From contig JAWPHD010008302.1 in assembly GCA_037043455.1 (NCBI GenBank), forward strand, positions 1-64,000: DNA of 64,000 bases, written 5' to 3'. The position numbers and the translations under genes are program-made. This DNA comes from Cyrtodaria siliqua (lineage: Eukaryota; Mollusca; Bivalvia; Adapedonta; Hiatellidae). Below the pieces are notes generated by a model, which saw nothing but the letters and a program-made list of their open reading frames with translations, was not told the origin of the DNA and did not search any database. Every line of letters starts with the position of its first letter. Within the stretch, counting starts at the first letter, position 1. Positions 38,701-49,482 of the stretch are shown here, piece after piece.

Positions 38701-41700
38701 CAGCGCTCGACTTCTCCATGAAAATGAGAGAAATGCAGAATTGACAGCGATCGACATCTCCTTGAAAATGAGAGAGAAATGCCGAAATGACAGCGCTCGA
38801 CGTCTCTATGAGAATGGGAGAATTGCAAATATGACACCTCTCGACATTTCCATGAAAAGGACAACATTTGACATCTCCATGAAAATGAGATTAATGCAGA
38901 AATGACACCGCTCGACATCTCTATGAAAATGACAGTAATGCAGAATTGGCATCGCTCGATATCTCCATGATAATGGGAGTAATGCCGAAATGACAGCGCT
39001 CGACTTCTCCATGAAAATGAGAGAAATGCAGAATTGACAGCGATCGACATCTCCTTGAAAATGAGAGAGAAATGCAGAAATGACAGCGCTCGACATCTCC
39101 GTAAAAATGGGAGTAATGCAGGAATTACAGCGATCCACGATCTACATGAAAATGGGAATAATACAGAAATGACAGTGCTCGACATCTCTTTGAAAATGAG
39201 ATTAATGCAGAAATGACACCGCTCGACATCTCTATGAAAATGAGAATAGGGCAGAAACGACAGTGCTGGACACCTCCTTGAAAATGAGATTAATGCAGAA
39301 ATGGCAGCGCTCGACATCTCCATGAAAATGGAAGTAATACTTAAATGACAGCACTCGACATCTCCATGAAAATGGGAGTAATGCAGGAATAACAGCGATC
39401 GACATCTCTAATAAAATGGGAATAATGCAGAAATTTCTCTATGAAAATGAGATTAATGCAGAAATGACACCACTCGACATCTCCATCAAAATGAGAGTAA
39501 TACAGAAATGATTGCACTCGAATGAGAGTAATGCAGAAATGACAGTGCTCGACATCTCTATGAAAATGAGAGTAATGAAGAGATGGCACCGCTCGTCATC
39601 TCCATGATGATGGGAGTAATGCAGATTTGAAAGCGCTCGACATCTCCATGAAAATGAGAGTAATGCAGGAATGACAGCGCTCACCATCTCCATGAAAATG
39701 GGAGTAATACAGAAATAACAGCGCTCGACATCTCCTTGAAAATGGGTGTAATACAGAAATGACAGCGCTCTACATCTCCTTGAAAATGGGAGTAATACAG
39801 AAATGACAGCGTTCGACATCTCCGTGAAAATGAGAGTAATGCATCAATAAAAGCGCTCGACATCTCTATGAAAATAGGAGTAATACAGAAATGACAGCGC
39901 ACGACATCTCCATAAATTGTGAGTAATGCAGAAATAACAGCACTCGACATCTCTATAAAAAAAGATTAATGCAGAAATGACACCGCTCGACATCTCTTTG
40001 AAAATGAGAGTAATGCAGAAATGGACAGCGCTCGACATCTCTATGAAAATGAGAGTAATGCAGAAATGACAGCGCTCGACATTTCCATGAAAATAAGAGA
40101 AATGCAGAAATGACAGTGCTCGACATCTCCATAAAAATAAGAGAAATGCAGAAATGACAGCGCTCGACATCTCCGTGAAAATGGGAGTAATGCAGAAATG
40201 ACAGCGCTCAAAATCTCCATGAAAATGGGAGTAATGCAGGAATTATAGCGCTCCACCATCTACATGAAAATGGGAATAATACAGAAATGACAGCGCTCGA
40301 CATCTACATGAAAATGGGAGTAATGCAGGAATGACAGCGCTCTACATCTCAATAATAATGGGAGTAATACAGAAATGACGGCGCTTCAAATCTCCATAAA
40401 AATGAGATTAAATGCAGAAATGACAGCGCTCGACATCTCTATGAAAATGAGAGTAATGCAGAAATGACAGTGCTCGACATCTCCTTAAAAATGAGATTAA
40501 TGCAGAAATTATACCGCTCAACATCTTAATGAAAATGAGAGTAATGCAGAAATGACAGTGCTCGACATCTCCATGAAAATGAGATTAATGATGAAATGGC
40601 AGCGTTCGACATCTCCATGAAAATGGGAGTAATGCAGAAATTAAAGCGCTCGACATCTCCGTGAAAATGAGAGTAAATCAGAAATGACAGCGCCCGACAT
40701 CTCCATGAAGTAATGCAGGAATGACAGCGCTCGACATCGAGATGAAAATGGGGGTAATGCAGGATTGACAGCGCTCGACATCTCTAAGAAAATGGGAATA
40801 ATGCGGAAATGACAGCGCTCGACATCTCTATGAAAATGGGATAATGCAGAAATGACAGAGCTCGACATCTCCATGAAAATGAGATTATTGCAGAAACGAC
40901 ACGACTCGACATCTCCATGAAAATGAGAGTTATGCAGAAATGATAGCACTCGAATGAGAGTAATGCAAAAATGACAGTGCTCGACATCTCTATGAAAATG
41001 AGAGTAATGCAGAAATGACAGCGCTCAACATTTCTATGAAAATGAGAGTAATGCAGAAATGACAGTGCTCGACATCTCCTTGAAAATGAGATTAATGCAG
41101 AAATGATACCGCTCGACATCTCCATGAAAATGGAAGCAAATGCAGAAATAAAAGCACTCGACATCTCCATGAAAATGGGAGTAATACTTAAATGGCAGCA
41201 CTCGACATCTCCATGAAAATGGGAGTAATGCAGGAATGACAGCGCTCAACATCTCTAATAAAATGGGAATAATGCAGAAATGACAGCGCTCGACATCTCT
41301 ATAAAAATGAGAGTAATGCAGAAATGACAGTGCTCGACATCTCCATGAAAATGAGATTAATGCAGAAATGACACCACTAGACATCTCCATGAAAATGAGA
41401 GTAATGCAGAAATGATAGCACTCGAATTAGAGTAATGCAGAAATGACAGTGCCCGACATCTCTATGAAAATGAGAGTAATGCAGAGATGGCACCGCTCGA
41501 CATCTCCATGATGATGGGAGTAATGCAGATTTGAAAGCGCTCGACATTTCCATGAAAATGAGAGTAAAGTAGAAATGACAGCGCTCGACATATCCATGAA
41601 AATGGGAATAATGCAGGAATGACAGCGCTCGACATCTCCATGAAAATGGGAGTAATACAGAAATAACACCGCTTGACATCTCCTTGAAAATGGGTGTAAT

Positions 41701-43090
41701 ACAGAAATGACAGTGCTCTACATCTCCTTGAAAATGGGAGTAATACAGAAATGACAGCGTTCGACATCCCCGTGAAAATGAGAGTAATGGATCAATGACA
41801 GCGCTCGACATCTCTATGAAAATAGGAGTAATACAGAAATGACAGCGCACGACATCTCCATAAATTGTGAGTGATGCAGAAATAACAGCACTCGACATCT
41901 CTATGAAAAATAGATTAATGCAGAAATGACACCACTCGACATCTCTATGAAAATGAGAGTAATGCAGAAATGACAGCGCTCGACATCCCCCTGAAAATGG
42001 TAGTAATTCAGAAATGACAGCGCTCGACATCTCCATGAAAATAAGAGAAATGCAGAAATGACAGCGCTCGACATCTCCATAAAAATGGGAGTAATGCAGG
42101 AATTATAGCGCTCCACCATCTACATGAAAATGGGAATAATACAGAAATGACAGCGCTCTACATCTCAATAATAATGGGAGTAATACAGAAATGACGGCGC
42201 TTGAAATCTCCATAAAAATGAGATTAAATGCAGAAATGACAGCGCTCGACATCTCTATGAAAATGAAAGGAATGCAGAAATAACAGTGCTCGACATCTCC
42301 TTGAAAATGAGATTAATGCAGAAATGACACCGCTCGACATCTTAATGAAAATGAGAGTAATGCAGAAATTACAGTGCTCGACATCTCCATGAAAATGAGA
42401 TTAATGATAAAATGGCAGCGTTCGACATCTCCATGAAAATGGGAGCAATGGAGAAATTAAAGCGCTCGACATCTCCGTGAAAATGAGAGTAAATCAGAAA
42501 TGACAGCGCCCGATATCTCCATGAAAATAGGAGTAATGCAAAATAACAGCGCTCGACATCTCCATGAAAATGGCAGTATTATAGAAATGACAGCACTCGA
42601 CATCGAGATGAAAATGGGAGTAATGCAGGAATGACATCGCTCGACAACTCGAAGAAAATGGGAATAATGCGGAAATGACAGCGCTCGACATCTCTATGAA
42701 AATGGGAATAATGCGGAAATGACAGCGCTTGACATCTCTATGAAAATGAGATTATTGCAGAAACGACACGACTCGACATCTCCATGAAAATGAGAGTTAT
42801 GCAGAAATGATAGCACTTGAATGAGAGTAATGCAGAAATGACAGTGCTCAACATCTCTATGAAAATGAGAGTAATGCAGAAATGGCAGCGCTCGACATCT
42901 CCATGAAAATGGGAGTAATGCAGAAATGACAGCGCTCGACATCTCAATGAAAATGAGATAAATGCAGAAATGACAGCGCTCGACATCTCCATGAAAATGA
43001 GAGTTAATGCAGCAATGACAGCGCTTGACAACTCCATAAAAATGGGAGTTATGTGGAAAAAGACAACATTTGACATTCCCATGTAAATGT
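32729..43090 (-). repeat. Satellite II, inverted arm
   Basis: The same 44-bp unit in reverse complement, about 225 copies, open on the minus strand and stop-containing on the plus strand. It is interrupted by a 467-bp non-satellite segment at 32995-33461. A distinctive variant 'GTGGAAAAAGACAACATTTG' recurs near 34010, 37587, 38118 and 43052. Higher-order copies are visible: frames ending at 39819 and 40259 match frames ending at 41767 and 42119. The array fades out at about 43090. Confidence 0.95.
32995..33461. mobile_element. 467-bp non-satellite insertion, unidentified
   Basis: This is a unique AT-rich segment inside the satellite, beginning near 'TGAGTGAACACACGTG' and ending 'CATTATAAAAA'. 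It is flanked by 11-bp direct repeats GAAAATGGGAG (32984-32994 and 33462-33472). These could be a target-site duplication, or simply satellite sequence resumed in register. No ORF, terminal inverted repeat or tRNA-like head was recognised. Confidence 0.55.
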
Positions 43091-43337
43091 GAGTAATATT
43101 TGAATGAAAGTTAGGAGTTTTTGACATTTCCTTGAGAATTAGCATTTGCATTTGACGCATGTCTGGGTGGAATTTCTTATTGTATGGCTTTGTCGACTTT
43201 GTAAGTTAGGGATTAGGATACATTTGTATGCCAGCATTTTAATTAACAGTATTAATTCTGCATAATATTTATATATTTTTAAACGGCGCTCCATTGTTCT
43301 ATTTCATAATTTCAGTCCATTATTTATTTTGTAAATG

Positions 43338-43770
43338 TTTGCCGCTATGTGTTGGCAAACATTGCCGCAACTTTGCAGCAAACATCATCCCAAGCATCGC
43401 CAGAACTTTGCAGAGAAACATTGTATGCAAATGAAGTTTGCTGCAAAGTTGATGCACACTTTGCCTATGTAAATGAGGTCTGCGGCAAAGTTGCAGCAAA
43501 ATCGCCAAAACATCGCCAGAAAATTACAGCTAAATGTGTTATGAAGTTTGCTGCAAATTTGCAGCACACTTTTACCATGCAAAATGCGGCAAAGTTGCGG
43601 TGAACATCGCCGGAACATCACCAGAAGTTCATTAGCATATATGTTTGCTGCAACTTTGTCCCCTACCTCATTTGCATGGTAAAAGTGTACCGCAACTTCG
43701 CCGCAAACTTGTTTGCCGCAGCTTTACAGCAATGTTTGCCGCAGAGTTGCAGCAAATAGTCGCCAGAAGC
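43338..43770. repeat. Complex short repeat with inverted motifs
   Basis: Recurring GCCGCAACTTTGCAGCAAAC-like, TTTGCTGCAAAGTTG, CATCGCCAGAA and CATGCAAATGAGG words occur in both orientations over about 430 bp, just beyond the satellite block. Spacing between CATCGCC(A/G)GAA words is irregular (about 95-150 bp). Several words are themselves near-palindromic. ORFs on both strands here are repeat-driven. Confidence 0.6.
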
Positions 43771-44890
43771 CTATATTTTTTGTAAGGGTTGTGCCTCAAT
43801 GTACACATGATATTTTTCTGCCCAAGTGATCAATCTATTATTTAGTAATCTAAAATATAATCCCCCTATAGGTGCTTCGTTCACCGGGTTCACCACTTTT
43901 GAATATCGGTACAATATGATCTTCGCTCCAAGCCTCGGGGAAGTAACCACGTGAAAGACAGGTGTTAAATAATTTATATAATTATATAAATATGGAAACA
44001 ACGCTTCCGAACCATATTTAAAGAACTAATTTAAAAGTAAATCTGGTCCTCAATATTCAATATTTCCAAGTTTGTTATTTCGATGTCAAGTTCAGCAAAC
44101 ATTATTTGATTTTTCACTATTATTGAAATATAGTACATGCTCATCGGCTTGAAAAAATGTACTGTCAGGATTATTTATAGCTTTAAAATATCTTGCAAAA
44201 TTCTCAGCCGAGACTGTACTTGGAGATGAGGATGACGAAATCCCCTCATTTGATAACCTTGCCTGTAACAATGTAAAAGTATTCTCTCTTCGGTTGCGAA
44301 GCGTTGTTTTTTTTCGAATAATGTGTTTATATTCCGAGCGTGATCTGCACATTTTAATTCTATTTATATCCAATTAACATTTACAAAACATATTTAAATC
44401 GCTAAAAAATATATCCCTTGCGTCTTTACATTTATCATCAAACCATGTTTTATTATTTTCATGGTTATTATTTTGCTTTGAGTCACAATGAGTTTTATGC
44501 TTAAAAAGAGGGGAACATACATCATCAATAATATCAACAAACGATTTTATATTCTCGTTTACTTCTTCGTCCGTATTAAATCTGTGTAGTTTTTTATTAA
44601 AATATTTAAATTTGAATTAACACTCTCACTATTAATGTTATGTGTAAATGACTCACTATTATCATTTCGCCATCTATAGTAATAATTTACCTTTTCGGTT
44701 GCTTCGTTAAGAAATACATTTTCTTTTTGAAGTTCAGTATTCAGATTCATTGAAAATTCAATTAAACAATGGTCAGGTAAAATATTTGGTTCTTTGACTT
44801 CAAACGGAATGAACAATTTAAATATAATACTGACTATAATAGCGAGCACAGCTAGCGAGAAGTGCCGAAGGCACTTCGAGCGCAAGCGAA
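43771..44890 (-). pseudogene. LINE (non-LTR retrotransposon) relic
   Basis: On the minus strand the expected order appears from high to low coordinate. An endonuclease C-terminal motif 'LPDHCLIEFS' lies near 44790. A linker follows, then 'ENFARYFKAINNPDS' and 'FFQADEHVLYFN' near 44200. Reverse-transcriptase N-terminal blocks 'SPRLGAKII' and 'LLNNRLITWAEKYHVYIEAQ' lie near 43780-43930. The frame is broken at several points, and the RT palm with YADD is missing because the copy is cut at about 43771. It is an inactive fragment in the big intron. Confidence 0.72.
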
Positions 44891-45940
44891 CTTTACGGTA
44901 ACGGGAGAAAAAAAAAAGAAAAAAAAAGAAAGATAATTGCTAATCTATGTGTCTCTATTTTGATGGTAAATCGTCGTTATCACGCTTTAAGCATTTCTAA
45001 CGCAAACACCGGCTCCCACTATAGGAGTTTTAGTTTCGAAATTCTGATTTGTTTTCTTTAAAACAGTTTTCTGTGCAACGTTTCAGTTATGACTGGTTAG
45101 AGTAGAGTTTCAGAAATAATTTGAAAGTCTCTCCGACTCCTTCACAAAGTCCTATAGAATATGTGCAGCAGAATATTTAAAGGGTTCAAATGCGAAACTA
45201 AGGCTTTCTAGAAAATATGTGGTTTCCGTGGGAAATTTCAAAATGACAACAAATGCAGGAATATGCTGAACATGTCAACAATTGCAGAGCGCACAATGAT
45301 TAAACAACACTAGCAGCATATGTGAGTTATTCATTTATTATGGTTTTTATTTGTAAACACTCAGTATGAAGGTTAAATTGTCTTGGCCGGAAACTTTCCA
45401 CATTATGCAAATTAGCGCGTGTTAAAATCAGTGACGTAACAGTAGTAAATATTGACATTATTTGCAGACGACAAGTGACCAATCGAGATAATTTCTGGAA
45501 GACTCGGATTGCTTTTACTTTGTACTAACACTTTTGTGAGTTGATGTTGAGCTAGTTTAAATGATTAATTGTGGACAAATCGATTATAATTTCTTTCACT
45601 TCGTACGAACACTTTTGTGGGTTTATGTTGAGCAAGTTTTAACTTCACCTTGAACTTTCCATCACTCATGTAAATATTCACCGTTGTGCGAAGATGTTCC
45701 AGAGGAACCCAGCCCAGTACTGGAAGAATAAGAAGTTTTAAATGATTAATTATTTATGGACAAACCACCCTCGCCACGAACGGAAAGCGTTTCTTCAGTC
45801 TAACCCCTAAAATAATCTACAATATATATCCCACCCCCACCCACACACCCACCACCACCCTGAAAAAAAAAGAGGAAAAGTTTCCTCAGACAGACATCCC
45901 TCTCCTGGAAAGTCTTAGACTACAAGCCACCCCACCACTT
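44891..45940. other. Intron, no gene seen
   Basis: Contains an A-rich tract (about 44908-44930) and a C-rich low-complexity stretch (about 45828-45862). No coding or RNA gene signal was recognised. Confidence 0.5.
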
Positions 45941-46153
45941 CCCAGCTAGCATGGCCATATCGGATAGATTTTTGGTAATTGTTCGGAATGTCTGCAGATC
46001 GGCCCGATGTATCCGTTATCTGTCATAGACATCGGGCCGTTATGCAGACTGCCGCTCTGTTACCGATATCAGTAACAGAGCGGCAAGGCCCGATGTCTAT
46101 CCGTTATCTGTATATAGGAAACATATCGGTCCGATATTGGCTTGCTGACTGGG
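45941..46153. mobile_element. MITE-like element with terminal inverted repeats
   Basis: The ends are imperfect inverted repeats of about 23 bp: left CCCAGCTAGCATGG..., right end in complement CCCAGTCAGCAAGC.... Internally there is a 13-bp perfect hairpin, GCCGCTCTGTTAC with GTAACAGAGCGGC (46051-46084), and copies of a GGCCCGATGT / ACATCGGGCC pair. About 213 bp with no coding capacity, so a non-autonomous DNA element is the best reading. No clear target duplication was seen. Confidence 0.65.
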
Positions 46154-46179
46154 TTTGTGTTTTTTTTTTATGATTTGCT

Positions 46180-47098
46180 GAAAAGATATCGGTCAGATGT
46201 CGGCTAAATGTTGGATATGCCGACGTCGGGCCGACGTAGAGCCAATTAATTCAATATTTTTCAATTTTTGTTTTGTTTGTATGTCATACTAAATTGATTG
46301 TTCAATGCATTAATCTGAATGAATATAGCACATTTCTTCTAATGTCTATTATTATATCTCGGGCCAACGTCAAGCCGACATAGTTTGCATCAGTTGATAC
46401 CATATATCGGGCCGTTGTCAGTCCGGTATAACACGCCATAAATCCATAAATGGAGATAATGACATGTCATTTTGAATATTGTATATTTATTGTTAATGTG
46501 AACAGATATTCCTCGCAAATGTCATTTTTTACATTGCAAAATGATGCTACCTATATGCCTACATTCACAAGAGTTTTATTTATTGCTAATGAATATTTTT
46601 CCAGTCGAGCTAATTGAGATAAGCACCTAAAAAAAGATATATATAAGGTAGTGAGTATTCATTAAATTGATTTGATAAAAAAAATCGGACGGAGTTAAAC
46701 GCCCGATAACCTTGTATGTTGCGAAACATATACATGTATTTTGGATTGGTAATCCGATGCTCTAGCTACATACTGTGCTAGCTGGATGGTGACAATAGAA
46801 CGAATTTGATGTTTATCTGTCATAATGGGCCCACTTCGGGTCGAAACTATATCGGATACATATTGGATAGATAACTAACCGATATTGGACCGATGATGGA
46901 TAGTAAACTAAAAGGATGTCTAACCGATGATGGATTGTAAACTAAAACGATATTGGACCGATGTGTAGCCGACAAGATATCGGTCCGACTTGAAGCCGAT
47001 GGGCACGCCGATCTCAGGCCGATATCGTTTGCGATACTGGTCCTATTTAAAAAAAATATGGGGCCGATGAAGGCTAGATATAGGATTGCTGGCTGAGT
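46180..47098. mobile_element. Diverged relatives of the same MITE family
   Basis: Stretches at 46180-46440 and 46840-47098 are rich in the same 'CGATATTGGACCGATG', 'GATATCGG' and 'GGGCCGACGT' words. The right end 'GGATTGCTGGCTGAG' matches the terminal repeat of the 45941 element. The interval probably holds one or two older or internally longer copies. Open frames here are repeat artefacts. Confidence 0.45.
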
Positions 47099-47190
47099 CC
47101 TCACCCCCTAGATTTGTTCATTTCAAAATACCCCCACCCCACACACACACACCGAACGACCCACAAAACACACACACACCTGTGTGTACT
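47099..47190. repeat. CA-rich low-complexity tract
   Basis: Impure C/A run containing CCCCACCCCACACACACACA and ACACACACACACC. Simple sequence. Confidence 0.7.
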
Positions 47191-47740
47191 ATGGTGTGGT
47201 ATTCCAGTGTGGCAGCACTATAGACTGTAGATAGATACATTACACTAAACACAATCATAAGTCCAGTTTCTATTGTGCCCATACAGGTGGGTGTCCTATC
47301 CTTTAAAATATGGCGGATGGTCTGGTTCTCAGATAGTGATTTTTAAGTCATATCTGTGGTATGATAAAAAATGACCTCATTATAGAATTTAAAAACCGGA
47401 ATTGTTTGTATTTGTTTTATGGCATAATTATAGACCAGTGGTACGATGCACCGGAACACAACAGACCAGAACATAGATGAAATACCAGGATGTACTGGAA
47501 CTGCTTTTTCAGTGAAAAGCAAAAATGAGATTTACACTACAGAAGGGCTGCACACTGAACATCTTCAAGAAAAGAGTCATCAATCCTTTGTTTATATTTA
47601 AATGGTTGTCTGTGACTGATAGTTGCATTATTCTGTCAGGCATTTACAACCAGCATTGGATGGTGACACTAGCATCTTTTACGAGTAGCCCATTGGGTCA
47701 CACACAGATTGGATTTCTTCAAACCCATACACTGAAGTGA

Positions 47741-49482
47741 ATGCAACTTGCCATCTTGTACAGACGGTTCTTATTCAAGGTAAGATCAGATGGACTGTGG
47801 TGTTAGAATTAACACAATTATCCCCATCTCTCATCTATTTGTGAATCATATTTAGTGTAATCGGCTTAATACACGGGTAACAGTTTGCATATATTTAGTA
47901 ATAAATAATAACAGAGAAAATATCAACATTTCTGGCAAAATAAAAAAAATGTAAAAAAGCAATTGAAACAATGTATGTATATGTATAAAGTTAACAATCT
48001 TTCAGTTTAATTATATCACGACAGTGTATACTTGAAGCTGTGAGGTAAATGCTGAATTTGGCAGTTTAGTTTCTTTCAAGCTAGTCTAAAACGTTTTAAT
48101 CTAATTATACTGAGTTGCAAAAGAAAGTGTATACAGCTCAGTTGTGAAAGAAAGGGTGCAATGATTTTTCTTTAGAATAAAATGTATAAATTAATATACG
48201 TCATGTTTGGTACCAAAGTTGTTATCATTGTATTGCCAATATGATGTTGTCATTTTTTTTCTCAATAGGTTGAATCATTAAGGACTGTTGTTTGATAAAA
48301 AGGATAGGGGTGTAAAAGTAAAATTTTCAGTGTAAATTTTCTTTTGCGACTGAGTATATAATTGAATTCATTATTATCATAATCAAAAAACGCTTTGAAC
48401 ATATTTTTTGCCTGTTTTAATCAGTGCCCACTCAGTTTGAACAATATGACAAATGCAATTTGCCCCTTTCAAATTGTATATTGCATTAAATGATTTATTC
48501 ATTCTTCTTATTATTATTGAGGCCCACAGGAGGATGGAAGGGGTACATCTTCCTTTGTTCCCTGACAATATGAGTCAGTGTTCCCTTGTTCCCATCAACT
48601 ATTTTGCTTTGTTCCCCAACATTATTTGTCCACTGTTCCCCTGTTCTTTAAAAGTATTTTTAATGTTTAAAAGATTTGCTAATGTTCCCCAAAATTCATT
48701 CCGGCCTACAGTAATTATAGTTGCAACACTGTCATCACAAAGATATTGTTTGAAATGTTAACTTTTTGTGATTTCTTTTTTTAATATTAAAACTAGATGT
48801 CAGAATTTTATTTCCTTTAAAGTCATGTTCCATTGTTCCCTAAAAATATGTGTCAATGTTCCCTTTTCCCCTGAAAATAACGCCATTGTTCCCTTGTTCA
48901 CCAAATATAAATGGCCATTTTCCCCAAAACCCTTGAGAGGACCTCATTATTGAGTTGCTTTCAATTTGACAAGTTTGTATTGGTCTTTGATTGAGTTTTA
49001 TCTGTTTAAAATATACATTTTCTGTGCTCGCCTCAAGGTTTTACCTTAGTTCATATTATCTGTTATAGTCAACGGTTATTGGAGGACACAAAATTAGCGT
49101 TTTGAACTTATGGAGTAAATTTCACGGTGCAGTTGTTCGTACATGTACACCGACATCTTGGTTTTTCAATGAGGTAAGATGTGCTTTAACTTACTGTTAA
49201 CAACTTAAATTCCCTCCCTTCCGACCCATAGGATCATTGATTGAAATCCATAATAGTTTTATGAAGTTGTATAAGTACAATAAGTTCATTTAAGACATTT
49301 CATTATTTGTCAATACTTCTATTCAAAAGATAGTATTTTATGTTGCAAGATCATGTTGCTTTCTCTGAGTTATATATTTTCAGTTGATGTCTTCCTCTGG
49401 ATCCACTTACGTAGTCAACCATTACTGGTGTGGCATGAACATTAAGGGCACTTACATACTTGCTGGAAGTTTTGGATTATAG
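47741..49482 (+). CDS. Possible small three-exon gene or lncRNA (speculative)
   Basis: Three plus-strand segments share phase 0 and have good splice sites. 47741-47779 has ATG, 13 codons and donor TTCAAG|GTAAGA. 49069-49173 has acceptor TCTGTTATAG, 35 codons and donor AATGAG|GTAAGA. 49384-49482 has acceptor TATATTTTCAG, 32 codons and TAG. Joined they would give 80 residues with no domain I know; the central part reads 'VIGGHKISVLNLWSK'. An upstream open stretch at about 47432-47608 after an ATTATAG acceptor may be a further exon. It would be nested in the opposite strand of the large intron. Chance is quite possible given the short length. Confidence 0.22.
48550..48935. repeat. TTCCC-rich degenerate repeat
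   Basis: At least ten TGTTCCC or TTGTTCCC words lie at irregular 20-40-bp spacing (for example GTGTTCCCTTGTTCCC). It looks like an old minisatellite. Frames on either strand read as short repeats of the same residues and are not called as genes. Confidence 0.5.

Noticed and set aside
17766..43090. Dozens of overlapping 60-230-codon reading frames (MEMSSAVIS.../SFSWRCRALSF.../HFHGDVERCHF...)
   Set aside because: They are three-frame translations of a stop-free 44-bp satellite monomer. They overlap one another, switch strand exactly where the array inverts, have no splice or promoter context, and end at random mutations.
13047..43090. CRISPR-like regular repeats
   Set aside because: Units are contiguous with no spacers, diverged, and lie in a eukaryotic intron.
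15636..43090. Inverted arms as an artefact of missed-adapter palindromic reads
   Set aside because: Sequences just left and right of each switch point are not mirror copies. They differ as much as random monomers do, so a simple folded read does not explain them. A misassembly in repeats is still possible.
43349..43621. Ala/Cys-rich frames on both strands
   Set aside because: Product of the GCAGCAAAC/TTTGCTGC repeat block; present on both strands over the same bases.
48383..48953. Short frames on both strands around the TTCCC repeat
   Set aside because: Low-complexity repeat translation with no start context or homology recognised.
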